A program made the translations under genes and the position numbers. A stretch of 64,000 nucleotides of DNA, from the NCBI RefSeq assembly GCF_030418315.1, contig NZ_JAUHPV010000001.1:248001-312000 (forward strand). Reading direction: 5' to 3'. Shown here piece after piece: positions 34,344 to 42,692 of the stretch. Numbering within the stretch: position 1 is the stretch's first letter; each line of letters starts with the position of its first letter. The notes under the pieces were generated by a model, which was not told the origin of the DNA, searched no databases, and saw nothing but the letters and a program-made list of their open reading frames with translations. The stretch comes from Demequina zhanjiangensis (GTDB lineage: Bacteria; Actinomycetota; Actinomycetes; Actinomycetales; Demequinaceae).

Positions 34344-35714
34344 CTACTTCGCGAGGCCTGCCATCCACGCCTCGACTGCGTCGGGGTCGCGGGGGAGGGC
34401 GGCCGAGAGGTTCTCCACGCCGTCCTCGGTGATGAGCACGTCGTCCTCGATGCGCACGCCGATGCCGCGCAGCTCGGCGGGCACCGTCAGGTCGTCGGAC
34501 TTGAAGTACAGGCCGGGCTCGATCGTGAAGACCATGCCGGGTTCGAGGATGCCCTCCATGTAGTGCTCGCGGTTCGCGAGCCCGCAGTCGTGCACGTCGA
34601 TGCCGAGGTGGTGCGAGGTCGAGTGCACCATCCAGCGGCGGAACAGCTTCGCGTCGGGGTCCTCGTGCTCGGGCACGATGCCCAGCTCCTTCAGTCGCTT
34701 CTCGATGACCTCCATCGCGGCCTCGTGCACGTCGAGGAAGCGCGCCCCGGGACGGGCGACCGCGAAGCCGGCGTCGGCCGCCTCGAGCACGATCTCGTAG
34801 ATCTTGCGCTGCGTGGGCGAGAAGGTGCCGTCGATGGGGAGGGTGCGCGTGATGTCTGCCGTGTAGAGGCTCTCCATCTCGACGCCCGCGTCCAGGAGCA
34901 GCAGGTCGCCGGTGCGGACCTGGCCATCGTTGCGGATCCAGTGCAGCGTGGTCGCGTGGGGGCCCGACGCGGCGATGGTCTCGTAGCCGACGGCGTTCCC
35001 CTCCTCGCGGGCGTGACCGTCGAAGGTCGCCTCGATGACGCGCTCACCGCGCTTGTGGGCGACGGCGCGGGGCAGCTCGGGGACCACGCGCTCGAAGCCG
35101 GCGATCGTCGCGTTCACCGCGTCGCGCAGCTGCTGGATTTCGTACTCGTCCTTGACGAACTTCATCTCGGCGAGCGCGACAGCGACCTTCTTCTTGGGGT
35201 GCTTGTCCACGTTGATGTCGCCGGGCAGGTCCGCGAGGTCGGCGGTCGCGATGCCCGTCATCGCCTCGAACTCGGCGAGGCCCGGGCGTCGGCCGATCCA
35301 GAACTCACCGGAGCGCGGATCCGCGTAGAAGCCCTCGTCTCCCGCGACTGCGGGCGGGATCAGGTACAGCGTCGCGTCGTGCCCGCCGCCGTCGATCGGC
35401 TCCAGGACGAGCACGGCGCCCGGCTCGTGATCGGCGCCCAGCCCGGTCAGATACGAGAAGTCCGAGGTGGGGCGGAAGCGATAGTCGGTGTCGTGCGAGC
35501 GCACCTTGAGGTCGCCCGCGGGCACCACGATCCGCTTGCCGGGGAACTGCGCGCTCAGCCTCGCGCGGCGGTCGGCCGCGTACGGGGCGGCTGCGATCAG
35601 CGTCGTCGCGTCGGCCTCCGGCTCCGCCCATCCGCTCGCCAGGAAGTCCTTGAACGCCTGGGAGGAGGGGCGGCCGGTGCGCGCCTTGTTGAGTTCTTCC
35701 TTGTCATCGCTCAT
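34344..35714 (-). CDS. pepP: Xaa-Pro aminopeptidase (aminopeptidase P)
   Basis: 456 residues. Removes N-terminal residues that precede proline. N-terminal creatinase-like domain (about 40-180) and C-terminal pita-bread metallopeptidase domain. The di-metal ligands are in LLLDAGVEMESLYTADITRT (two Asp), HSTSHHLGIDVHD (His), FTIEPGLY (Glu) and GVRIEDDVLIT (Glu). Probably leaderless: a GAACAT hexamer (complement of 35721-35726) ends 6 nt before the ATG. Confidence 0.95.
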   Translation of the reverse strand: MSDDKEELNKARTGRPSSQAFKDFLASGWAEPEADATTLIAAAPYAADRRARLSAQFPGKRIVVPAGDLKVRSHDTDYRFRPTSDFSYLTGLGADHEPGAVLVLEPIDGGGHDATLYLIPPAVAGDEGFYADPRSGEFWIGRRPGLAEFEAMTGIATADLADLPGDINVDKHPKKKVAVALAEMKFVKDEYEIQQLRDAVNATIAGFERVVPELPRAVAHKRGERVIEATFDGHAREEGNAVGYETIAASGPHATTLHWIRNDGQVRTGDLLLLDAGVEMESLYTADITRTLPIDGTFSPTQRKIYEIVLEAADAGFAVARPGARFLDVHEAAMEVIEKRLKELGIVPEHEDPDAKLFRRWMVHSTSHHLGIDVHDCGLANREHYMEGILEPGMVFTIEPGLYFKSDDLTVPAELRGIGVRIEDDVLITEDGVENLSAALPRDPDAVEAWMAGLAK

Positions 35715-35793
35715 GCGCTCATGTTCTCACTGCGCGCGAGCGGCTCCTCACGGCCGAGGACGCGTCATCGGCTGCCCCTGCCTGAACACTTCT

Positions 35794-35878
35794 TCACGCA
35801 CGCGTGACGCGAGGGAGCCACGGTGCGCACGGGGCTGCGCATGCGGCGCACGGTTCACGCCCGTCACAGGCGCGTGAA
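35794..35878. repeat. Two inverted repeats with the same TCACGC half-site
   Basis: In the 212-nt gap between pepP and the GlxA-type regulator gene, TCACGC-AC-GCGTGA (35794-35807) and TTCACGC-11 nt-GCGTGAA (35854-35878) share one half-site at different spacing. GTGCGC (35824-35829) and GCGCAC (35846-35851) form a third inverted pair between them. They could be operator sites upstream of pepP or terminators after the regulator gene. An exact tandem 10-bp repeat (35911-35930) crosses the regulator's stop codon. Confidence 0.45.
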
Positions 35879-35926
35879 GGGCTGCGCACGCGCGCCTGCC
35901 CGCTGCGCCTCTCGGGTCAGCTCGGG

Positions 35927-36910
35927 TCAGCGCGACCGCTGGAGCTCGAAGCGTCCGCGGTACTCGCCCGCAGGCACCCCCACCAGGCGTTTGAACGCGC
36001 GCTGCAACGTCTCGGGATTGCCGAAGCCGACCAGCTGAGCGATGCGGGACAGCGGGTCGTCGGTCATCTCGAGCATCCGCCGCGCCGCGTCCACGCGCAC
36101 TCGCTCGACGTGCCGAGCGGGGGTCGTGCCGAGCTCTGCCGTGAACAGCCGGTGCAGGCTCCGCTCACTCATCACGGCGCGCTCGGCGAGCGCGCGGATG
36201 GTGAGGTCCGACTGGAGGTTGTCGGCGATGTGCACCAGCAGGTCGTTGAGCGTCACGCTGTCGGTGCGCTGTGCCGCGAGGTGGGTGCTGTACTGCATCT
36301 GGCCGCCAGCGCGCTGCAGGTACACGACCAGGTGCCTGGCGGCCGCGGCCGCCATCGACGCGCCGTGATGCGTGCGGAGGAGTTGGAGCGCGAGGTCGAT
36401 CCCCGCCGTCACCCCTGCGGAGGTCCATACGCCGTCGTGCGCGTACAGGCGGTCGGAGTCCACGGAGATCTCCGGGTGCGTGGTGGTCAGCATCTCGGCC
36501 AGGGCCCAGTGGGTGGTGGCGGTGCGTCCCTTGAGCAGGCCGGCCTCCGCGAGGACGAGGGCGCCCGTGCAGACGGACCCGACCTCCTCGCTGCGCCTCG
36601 CGAGATCCGCGACGGCGTCGACGAATGAGCGGTCGAAGGCGGCGGGGATGACCTCGAGCCCGCCCGCGACGAGCAGCACATCCGGCCACAGGTCGGGGTC
36701 GTCGAGCGCGCGGTCCGCGACGATCGCAGGTCCGCTTGCGGTCCGTACCGGCCCCGCCTGCGCCGCCACGATCTCGACGGTGTAGGGCATCACTTCCTCG
36801 CCCGCCTGCTCGGCCAGGTAGTTGGCGAAGTAGAACACGTCTGCGGGTCCGAAGACGTCCAGGCCCTGCACACCGTCGAACACCGCGAGGACGATCCGGC
36901 GGTGGCGCAT
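35927..36910 (-). CDS. GlxA-family transcriptional regulator (DJ-1/PfpI plus AraC)
   Basis: 327 residues. N-terminal DJ-1/PfpI-like domain (about 4-190; VLAVFDGVQGLDVFGPADVF, GSVCTGALVLAEAGLLKGR with the nucleophile-elbow Cys). C-terminal AraC DNA-binding domain (about 225-320; ALAERAVMSERSLHRLF and RIAQLVGFGNPETLQRAFKR). Target genes are unknown. The adjacent membrane protein gene, 44 nt upstream on the same strand, may be co-transcribed. Confidence 0.9.
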   Translation of the reverse strand: MRHRRIVLAVFDGVQGLDVFGPADVFYFANYLAEQAGEEVMPYTVEIVAAQAGPVRTASGPAIVADRALDDPDLWPDVLLVAGGLEVIPAAFDRSFVDAVADLARRSEEVGSVCTGALVLAEAGLLKGRTATTHWALAEMLTTTHPEISVDSDRLYAHDGVWTSAGVTAGIDLALQLLRTHHGASMAAAAARHLVVYLQRAGGQMQYSTHLAAQRTDSVTLNDLLVHIADNLQSDLTIRALAERAVMSERSLHRLFTAELGTTPARHVERVRVDAARRMLEMTDDPLSRIAQLVGFGNPETLQRAFKRLVGVPAGEYRGRFELQRSR

Positions 36911-36954
36911 GCAGTCATGATCGAAGGCGCCACCGCCGGTGTCAACGGGCACGG

Positions 36955-37650
36955 TCAGCGGGCCTGCACCGGCTGAGTGGCCGCTGCTGTGCTCTGGTCC
37001 TTGCGGGCGCGGGACGTGAGGACGGTGCCCACGGCGGTGAACCACACGATCATGCCGATCCCGAACACGGCGCCGGCATCCGACGCTCCTGGGATCAGCG
37101 TCGCGAGACCCGCGGCGCCGGCGACCGCGCCGATCACGGCGATCCAGCGGGGGAGCGCCCGCGCCTGCCACGCGGCGACCGACGCGAGGATCACCCAGAT
37201 CGCCCCCACCACCTCGTTGCCCCCTCCCAGGCCGTCGCCGACGGTGTCGACCGTGCGCCAGAGCGCCCCTGCGGCGTCGGCGTCCTGAGCGGCGAGGTCC
37301 GACACCGCGTGGTAGCCCACGGTCCACACCATGCCGGCTGCGATGATCACCCCCGCCCAGATGAGTCCGAAGGGCGCGGCGACGCGGGCGAGCTCGCTTC
37401 CGTCGTCAGAGCCGGCGCCCTGCCTGAGCGCGAGCGACAGCGGCACGAGCGCCGCGCCGAACACGACTGTCGTGACGAGCACCCACACGGTGATGAGCGA
37501 CCCGTGGGTCGTCAGCTCCGCGACGGCATCGGCCGGCGTCGCGGGATCGGCGAAGTCGCCGAGCAGCAGCACAAGCATCAGCAGGCCGACGACGAAGGTG
37601 CCGCTGGCGATGTGCGCCGCGATGCCGCCGGCGCGTTGAAGTGAACGCAT
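36955..37650 (-). CDS. Membrane protein, DUF4386-like
   Basis: 231 residues with about six membrane segments (near 12-32, 50-72, 90-112, 145-165, 167-187 and 190-210). Resembles the DUF4386 type of small actinobacterial membrane proteins, but the family call is tentative. AGGAGAGATC before the ATG is a good ribosome binding site. Located just upstream of the GlxA-type regulator on the same strand. Confidence 0.75.
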   Translation of the reverse strand: MRSLQRAGGIAAHIASGTFVVGLLMLVLLLGDFADPATPADAVAELTTHGSLITVWVLVTTVVFGAALVPLSLALRQGAGSDDGSELARVAAPFGLIWAGVIIAAGMVWTVGYHAVSDLAAQDADAAGALWRTVDTVGDGLGGGNEVVGAIWVILASVAAWQARALPRWIAVIGAVAGAAGLATLIPGASDAGAVFGIGMIVWFTAVGTVLTSRARKDQSTAAATQPVQAR

Positions 37651-37789
37651 GATCTCTCCTCTGGGTCTTCACAGCGCAGGCCCCCGCGGACCCGCCATCC
37701 CAGGGTCGGCCAGCGACAGCGAGGCGAACAGGTCCGGGTCATGACGATCTCTGCCAGCCGTGACGCGAGGCCAGGCGTATGCCGCGGCC

Positions 37790-37801
37790 TAGGCTGGCGA
37801 C
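37790..37801 (+). promoter_or_regulatory. -10 element of the PHP gene (leaderless start)
   Basis: TAGGCT at 37790-37795 ends 6 nt before the ATG at 37802, so transcription should begin at or next to the start codon. No ribosome binding site is present. This is one of the clearest leaderless starts in the window. Confidence 0.6.
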
Positions 37802-38626
37802 ATGCGCATCGACCTCCACCTCCACTCGACCGTGTCCGACGGCACGGGCTCGCCTTCGCAGGTGATGCACGAGGCCGCGGACGCCGGACTCGACGTCGTC
37901 GCGCTCGCGGACCACGATGCGATGGACGGATGGGACGAGGCACAGGTGGCGGCGGATGAGCGCGGCATCCGCCTGATCCCGGCGATCGAGGTCTCGGCCC
38001 GTCACCGTTGGGTCTCCGTCCACATGCTCGCCTACTGGCCCGACAGGGACGATGCCGCGCTGCGGGAGATGCTCGCCCGCACCCAGGAGGCGCGCGTGGG
38101 CAGGGCGAGGGAGATCGTCGAGAAGATCGCCGTCGACTATCCCCTCACCTGGGAGGACGTCGAGGCGCGTGCGGGTGTGTCCGCCACCGTCGGACGCCCC
38201 CACATCGCCGACGCGCTCGTCGCCAGAGGAGCCTTCCAGACCCGGGACGACGTGTTCGCGCACGTCCTCAAGAACGGATCGCCCTACTACGTGCCCCACT
38301 ACGCACCCGAGGTGGAGGAGGCGATCGGCGTCATCCGCGCGGCGGGCGGCGTGCCGGTGTTCGCGCATCCCGGAGCGCACGCGCGCGGCAGGACCGTGCC
38401 GGATTGGGCCATCGCCGAGCTCGCGAAGGCGGGCCTCGCGGGGCTCGAGGTCGACCACCGCGACCACGACGACGCCACGCGGCTCCACCTCGCCGGGCTC
38501 GCTGAGCGATACGGGCTGCTGCGCACCGGGTCGTCCGACTATCACGGCACGGGCAAGTTGAACCGGCTCGGGGAGAACCTCACCGAGCCCGCGGTGCTCG
38601 CGGCCCTCGAGGCGCAGCGGGGCTGA
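37802..38626 (+). CDS. PHP-domain phosphoesterase
   Basis: 274 residues. Metal-binding blocks of the PHP fold: HLHS (residues 6-9), ADHDAMDG, PAIEVSA, PVFAHPGAHA, EVDHRDHD and SSDYHG. The closest known group is the YciV/RNase AM type, which removes phosphate from 3',5'-bisphosphonucleotides or trims RNA 5' ends; exact activity not certain. The last 13 codons and the stop lie in the 45-bp direct repeat that returns at the end of the acyltransferase gene. Confidence 0.92.
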   Translation: MRIDLHLHSTVSDGTGSPSQVMHEAADAGLDVVALADHDAMDGWDEAQVAADERGIRLIPAIEVSARHRWVSVHMLAYWPDRDDAALREMLARTQEARVGRAREIVEKIAVDYPLTWEDVEARAGVSATVGRPHIADALVARGAFQTRDDVFAHVLKNGSPYYVPHYAPEVEEAIGVIRAAGGVPVFAHPGAHARGRTVPDWAIAELAKAGLAGLEVDHRDHDDATRLHLAGLAERYGLLRTGSSDYHGTGKLNRLGENLTEPAVLAALEAQRG

Positions 38627-38629
38627 GGC
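38585..38629 (+). repeat. 45-bp direct repeat, left copy
   Basis: Exact 45-bp match to 40773-40817. It encodes the last 13 residues (EPAVLAALEAQRG), the stop codon and 3 further bases of the PHP gene. Internal CCGCG/CGCGG half-sites around a short spacer and a CCTCGAGG palindrome can be seen within it on either strand. Confidence 0.95.
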
Positions 38630-38735
38630 ATCGAGCCCGGACTTGCGCGCCGCATCCGCCGCTAGAGTGACCTCACGCGGAGCGTTCCAGGTCGAGGGGG
38701 TCGAGGGGCTGAACGGCGAGGGGAGGGCGCGTCAG

Positions 38736-40814
38736 ATGCGAGCTCGGTTGGCGGATTTCGCGGGCGCGGACCCGATAGTCGAGAACGGCTCGACTCCTGC
38801 TCGCGCGTCGAGACGTGACATCCAGGCCTTGAGAGCCTTCGCGGTGTTGGCGGTGATTGGCTACCACTACTGGCCCGAACTGCTTCCGGGCGGTTTCATC
38901 GGCGTGGACGTGTTCTTCGTCATCTCGGGCTATCTCGTGGGCGGCGCGCTGATGCGCGAGGCATCGCGAACCGGTCGAGTCGACATGCGCGGCTTCATGC
39001 TCCGCCGTGCCCGGAGGATCCTCCCGGCCGCGATGGTCGTCATCGCTGTCACCGTGGTCGGTGCGTCTCTGCTGTCATCTCCGGTGCGCAGCGCGCTCTG
39101 GAAAGTCCCGTGGAGCGAGGGGTCGTACTCCCGAGAAGCGCTGGCAGCAGTGGCCCAGGTGTCCAACCTGCTTTTCGCGGGACGGCACGTCGACTACGAC
39201 TCTGCGGTGCCCTCGCCCTTCCTCCATTTCTGGTCGCTCGGCGTAGAGACGCAGTTCTATCTCCTGATGCCTCTCGTGGCAGTCGGGGTCGCGGCTGCGG
39301 TGGCGAGAGCCTCGAACCGCTCCGAGCTCGTTGAGCCGTTGGTGCTCGCCGCATTGTCGATTGGCCTGATCGATCTGATGCTCGTCGTCGGTGGCACGGA
39401 CGGTGGGTTCTACAACCCGCTCGGCCGACTCGCGGAGTTCGTCGCCGGAGTCGTAGTAGCACGCGTGGCCTGGAGGTATCGAACCCGTGCTTCGACCGCG
39501 GTGGTCGCACTGGGATGGAGCCTTCTCTTCGCCACCTCGTTCCTCGTGGCTCTGTCGCAGCACTGGCCGAGCTTCGTGACGTTGCTTCCTGTCGTTGGCG
39601 CCATGGCGGTGCTGCTTCCTGGGTCCGCCCTCCGGGTCGCTGGCCTCGGGCGCTCGTCTCTTGTCCAGGGGTGCGGTGATCGCTCGTACTCCCTGTACCT
39701 CGTTCATTGGCCGCTGCTCGTGCTCGCAGGAATCCTTCTCGACCGAGAGCCCTCGAACCTGGAGCGCATCGTCATCCTCGCGATCGTCGCGGTCCTAGCT
39801 GAGGCGCTCTATCGGTATGTGGAGCAGCCTGCGCGTCGCCTGCCGATCGAATCGGTCAATGACCGCCGCCGTGCGGTCCTTCGGATCGCGTTCCCGACCG
39901 TTGTCGCGTTCTCATCCGCGCTCGCGATCGGGATCGCCTCCTCGCTCTCTCCAACAGTGGGTAGTCAGGTGGCCGAGAGATATGCGCCCATCGACCTCGC
40001 TGAACTACCCGGTCAGGTGGCAACCTCCGTACCGGTGAACGTGCGCCCCGCCCCCGAGGTGGCCAGTGTGGACCTGCCAGCGTTCTCACCGCCCCACTGC
40101 CACGAGACGTCGGGTCAGGACGAGCGTACGGGGCCGTGCATCGTTGGCGACGAGGGTGCACCGCTCGTTGTGCTCTGGGGAGACTCCCACGCGGCGCAGT
40201 GGTACCCAGCGCTCGCCCTCATGGCCGATCAAGGAACGATACGCCTCGAGTCCTATACCAAGGGAGGCTGTTCGCCGCTCGCCGGCATCACGGCGGACGA
40301 CTCCCTGTCGGGGCGGTGTCTCGAGTGGTTGGAGTGGTCGCTTGCGCAGATCGTGTCGAGTGAACCGGCCGCCATCGTCTCCACGAGCAAGCTCTCCTAT
40401 CACTGGGACGATTCTGAGGTAAGCCCCGAAGCCTACGTCGATGGGTTGGATTGGCTTGGCCGCCGCCTTCCCGCTGGTGTGCCCGTGGTGTGGATCTCCG
40501 ACAATCCGCGATTCCCGGAGTCGCCCGGTGAGTGCGCCGTCAGACACATCCATGAAGTGGAGCCGTGCAACGTTCCGCGTCTCGAGGCGTTCCCCCACGA
40601 GGTCCAGGCGGACGTCAACCACGCGGCACGCGAGCGAGGCTTCGGCGTGCTCGACATGACGGATCTGTTCTGCACTGAGAGTTCTTGCCCGATCATTCTG
40701 GGCGACATCCTGGTGTATCGGGACGACGACCACGTCACGGCGACGTTCGCGGAGGCATCGGCGCCGGTAGTGGAGCCCGCGGTGCTCGCGGCCCTCGAGG
40801 CGCAGCGGGGCTGA
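38736..40814 (+). CDS. OafA-type membrane acyltransferase with SGNH domain
   Basis: 692 residues. N-terminal acyltransferase-3 membrane domain (about 28-400, ten or so helices; DIQALRAFAVLAVIGYHYWP, GFIGVDVFFVISGYL, LHFWSLGVETQFYLL). Extracytoplasmic SGNH esterase-like domain (about 440-675) with Ser484 in WGDSHAAQW and the Asp/His block DDDHVTA at 663-669. Such proteins O-acetylate cell-surface glycans. The final 13 residues are encoded by the 45-bp repeat and equal the PHP protein's C-terminus, so the original C-terminus was replaced. Start chosen at ATG 38736 after GGGAGGG. Confidence 0.92.
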   Translation: MRARLADFAGADPIVENGSTPARASRRDIQALRAFAVLAVIGYHYWPELLPGGFIGVDVFFVISGYLVGGALMREASRTGRVDMRGFMLRRARRILPAAMVVIAVTVVGASLLSSPVRSALWKVPWSEGSYSREALAAVAQVSNLLFAGRHVDYDSAVPSPFLHFWSLGVETQFYLLMPLVAVGVAAAVARASNRSELVEPLVLAALSIGLIDLMLVVGGTDGGFYNPLGRLAEFVAGVVVARVAWRYRTRASTAVVALGWSLLFATSFLVALSQHWPSFVTLLPVVGAMAVLLPGSALRVAGLGRSSLVQGCGDRSYSLYLVHWPLLVLAGILLDREPSNLERIVILAIVAVLAEALYRYVEQPARRLPIESVNDRRRAVLRIAFPTVVAFSSALAIGIASSLSPTVGSQVAERYAPIDLAELPGQVATSVPVNVRPAPEVASVDLPAFSPPHCHETSGQDERTGPCIVGDEGAPLVVLWGDSHAAQWYPALALMADQGTIRLESYTKGGCSPLAGITADDSLSGRCLEWLEWSLAQIVSSEPAAIVSTSKLSYHWDDSEVSPEAYVDGLDWLGRRLPAGVPVVWISDNPRFPESPGECAVRHIHEVEPCNVPRLEAFPHEVQADVNHAARERGFGVLDMTDLFCTESSCPIILGDILVYRDDDHVTATFAEASAPVVEPAVLAALEAQRG

Positions 40815-40817
40815 GGC
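40773..40817 (+). repeat. 45-bp direct repeat, right copy
   Basis: Exact copy of 38585-38629, in the same reading frame relative to its gene. It supplies the last 13 codons and the stop of the acyltransferase gene. The bases next to the repeat differ on both sides, so its ends are sharp. Confidence 0.95.
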
Positions 40818-40833
40818 CCCACGCTGGAACGAC

Positions 40834-40871
40834 GAAGGCCGGGCCCCTCCCGAAGGAGGAACCCGGCCTTC
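40834..40871. terminator. Two-way terminator between the acyltransferase and DEAD-box genes
   Basis: GAAGGCCGGG (40834-40843) pairs with CCCGGCCTTC (40862-40871), with CCTCC (40846-40850) and GGAGG (40855-40859) forming an inner stem closed by a CGAA loop. It lies between convergent genes. Confidence 0.75.
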
Positions 40872-40886
40872 CGAGTCTTCTGGGCC

Positions 40887-42503
40887 CTACTCGGCCGCGG
40901 GCTGCGTCTGCTGGCCCTGGCCGCCACCCGAGCCGCCGCGACGGCGACGACGACGGTTGCGCTTGGGGCGCTCGCCGCCCTCGGCCGCGGGAGCGGAGCC
41001 CTCGGCGCTGCGGGGCGCCTCGGCGCGCTCGCCACGGCCCTCGCCGCTGCGCTCGCCGGAGCCTCCACCACGGCGACGGTTGCGACCGCCACCGTTGCGG
41101 CCGCCCTCTCCGCGCCCACCATCACGGCCGCCACGGCCGCCGTCACGACCACCGCGGCCTCCGCCGCGGTGGTCGCCGTGGCCCGCAGCCTTGCCGGTCT
41201 CGCCCAGGTCCTCGAGCTTCTCGCCCTCAAGGCCCTCGAGCACCTGCTTGTCCTTGGGCAGGCGGCCCTTGGTGCCGGCGGGGATGTCCAGGTCCTCGAA
41301 CAGGTGGGGGGACGACGAGTAGGTCTCGACGGGCTCGGGGTAGCCGAGGTCGAGAGCCTTGTCGATCAGCGACCAGCGCGGGATCTCGTCCCAGTCGACG
41401 AACGTGACCGCGGTACCGGTCTTGCCCGCGCGGCCGGTGCGGCCGATGCGGTGCAGGTAGGTCTTCTCGTCCTCGGGGCACTGGTAGTTGATGACGTGCG
41501 TCACGTCGTCCACGTCGATGCCTCGGGCCGCGACGTCGGTGGCGACGAGGACGTCGACCTTGCCGTGGCGGAACGCGCGGAGCGCCTGCTCGCGCGCGCC
41601 CTGGCCGAGGTCGCCGTGGATGGCGCCGGCCGCGAAGCCGCGCTCGCGGAGATCGTCGGAGACCTTCGCGGCGGTGCGCTTGGTGCGAGCGAACACGATC
41701 GTGCGGCCGCGTCCCTCCGACTGGAGGATCCGGGCGACGACCTCGACCTTGTCCAGCGCGTGCGCACGGTAGACGACCTGCTTGATGGCCTTCACGGTGG
41801 AGCCCGAGTCCTCGGGGTCGTTGGCGCGGATGTGCGTGGGCTGGATCATGTAGCGGCGCGCGAGGGTGACGACGGCGCCGGGCATGGTGGCCGAGAACAG
41901 CATGGTGTGGCGCGAGGCCGGGGTCGCGGCGAGGATCTTCTCGACGTCAGGCAGGAAGCCGAGGTCGAGCATCTCGTCGGCCTCGTCCAGCACGACCGTC
42001 TTGACGTAGCGAAGGTCGAGGTGGCCCTGGTTCAGGAGGTCGATGACGCGGCCCGGCGTGCCGACGACCACCTCGACGCCCTTGTTGAGCGTCTCGATCT
42101 GCGGCTCGTAGGCGCGGCCGCCGTAGATCTGCGCGATGCGGATCTTCCGCTTCCTCGACGCGGTCTCGAGGTCACCCGCGACCTGCACGGCGAGCTCGCG
42201 CGTCGGCGCGATGACGACGGCCTGGGGCTTGCCCTGCGCATCGTCGAGGCCGTCCCAGCCGTCCTCGCCCGGCGCGATCGCACGGTGGAGCAGCGGGACG
42301 CCGAAGCCCAGCGTCTTTCCCGTACCGGTCTTGGCCTGGCCGATGATGTCGTGGCCCGAGAGGGCGACGGGCAGCGTCATCGCCTGGATCGGGAACGGGG
42401 TCAGGATCCCCTTGTCGGCGAGCGCCTCGACGATCAGGGGATTGACGTCGAAGTCGGCGAATGTCTTGTCTGCGTGCTGCACGGATGCGTGCGTATCTGT
42501 CAT
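40887..42503 (-). CDS. DEAD-box RNA helicase with Arg/Gly-rich tail
   Basis: 538 residues, RhlE/DeaD-like. Core motifs in order: Q motif (FADFDVNPLIVEAL), AKTGTGKT, PTREL, GTPGR, DEAD, SAT, the ARGIDV region and HRIGRTGR. Residues from about 410 on are low-complexity, with RGG/GGR repeats and a final Arg-rich block, typical of RNA-binding tails. Roles in RNA unfolding, ribosome assembly or cold adaptation are inferred. ATG 42503 is preferred; another ATG lies 15 nt upstream. Confidence 0.95.
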   Translation of the reverse strand: MTDTHASVQHADKTFADFDVNPLIVEALADKGILTPFPIQAMTLPVALSGHDIIGQAKTGTGKTLGFGVPLLHRAIAPGEDGWDGLDDAQGKPQAVVIAPTRELAVQVAGDLETASRKRKIRIAQIYGGRAYEPQIETLNKGVEVVVGTPGRVIDLLNQGHLDLRYVKTVVLDEADEMLDLGFLPDVEKILAATPASRHTMLFSATMPGAVVTLARRYMIQPTHIRANDPEDSGSTVKAIKQVVYRAHALDKVEVVARILQSEGRGRTIVFARTKRTAAKVSDDLRERGFAAGAIHGDLGQGAREQALRAFRHGKVDVLVATDVAARGIDVDDVTHVINYQCPEDEKTYLHRIGRTGRAGKTGTAVTFVDWDEIPRWSLIDKALDLGYPEPVETYSSSPHLFEDLDIPAGTKGRLPKDKQVLEGLEGEKLEDLGETGKAAGHGDHRGGGRGGRDGGRGGRDGGRGEGGRNGGGRNRRRGGGSGERSGEGRGERAEAPRSAEGSAPAAEGGERPKRNRRRRRRGGSGGGQGQQTQPAAE

Positions 42504-42535
42504 GTGGTGTCCCAGCATCGGGGCGCCTCAGGGGG

Positions 42536-42645
42536 CGCGATCGGAGGCAGCCGATCGCGAATCCTCCAGTAGTGCGGGGCCGCCTCACGCGGGGCCCCAG
42601 CTCTTCACATGACGACCGGTCAGCCTGGTGTCGAGGACAAGTGTA
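42536..42645 (-). promoter_or_regulatory. Promoter element and structured leader of the DEAD-box gene
   Basis: On the minus strand a TACACT -10 (complement of 42640-42645) would start transcription near 42632, giving a leader of about 130 nt. It contains a perfect 9-bp hairpin (42536-42544 with 42551-42559, 6-nt loop) and a GGGGCC/GGCCCC pair near 42576-42598. Long structured leaders occur on cold-induced helicase genes; such control here is inferred. Confidence 0.45.
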
Positions 42646-42692
42646 CCGGAGGGTGTGGTTCGCGCCTCTGAGCCGTCGCTAGAGTGGGCCGC

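Larger units (their letters stand above)
38630..40817. mobile_element. Putative 2.2-kb insertion bounded by the 45-bp repeat
   Basis: The segment from the end of the left repeat to the end of the right repeat is 2188 bp and holds only the acyltransferase gene. One line counted by hand (39661-39720) is about 62 percent G+C against about 77 percent for a PHP-gene line (38161-38220). Removing it would leave the PHP 3' end joined directly to the terminator region at 40818. No integrase, transposase or terminal inverted repeats are visible, so the mechanism is unknown. Duplication of a gene 3' end is typical of site-specific integration. Confidence 0.6.

Noticed and set aside
32824-34368. N-terminal extension of the luciferase-like protein through the thioredoxin-CcdA gene
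   Set aside because: The frame is open, but the extra residues are low-complexity Arg/His-rich sequence opposite well-recognised domains of the other frame. The protein family begins at GTG 32823.
35911-35930. Tandem 10-bp repeat as an attachment site or phase-variable tract
   Set aside because: Only two copies, crossing a stop codon; shifting copy number would alter only the last residues. Probably a chance slippage event.
38643-38735. Earlier start for the acyltransferase (ATG-less extension from 38643 or GTG 38667)
   Set aside because: The extra residues show no family similarity and TAGAGT at 38663-38668 looks like a promoter element there. ATG 38736 has a ribosome binding site.
38630-40817. 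Prophage, insertion sequence or integron
   Set aside because: No integrase, transposase, terminal inverted repeats, short target duplication or attC-like imperfect hairpin was found. Only the long direct repeat supports mobility.
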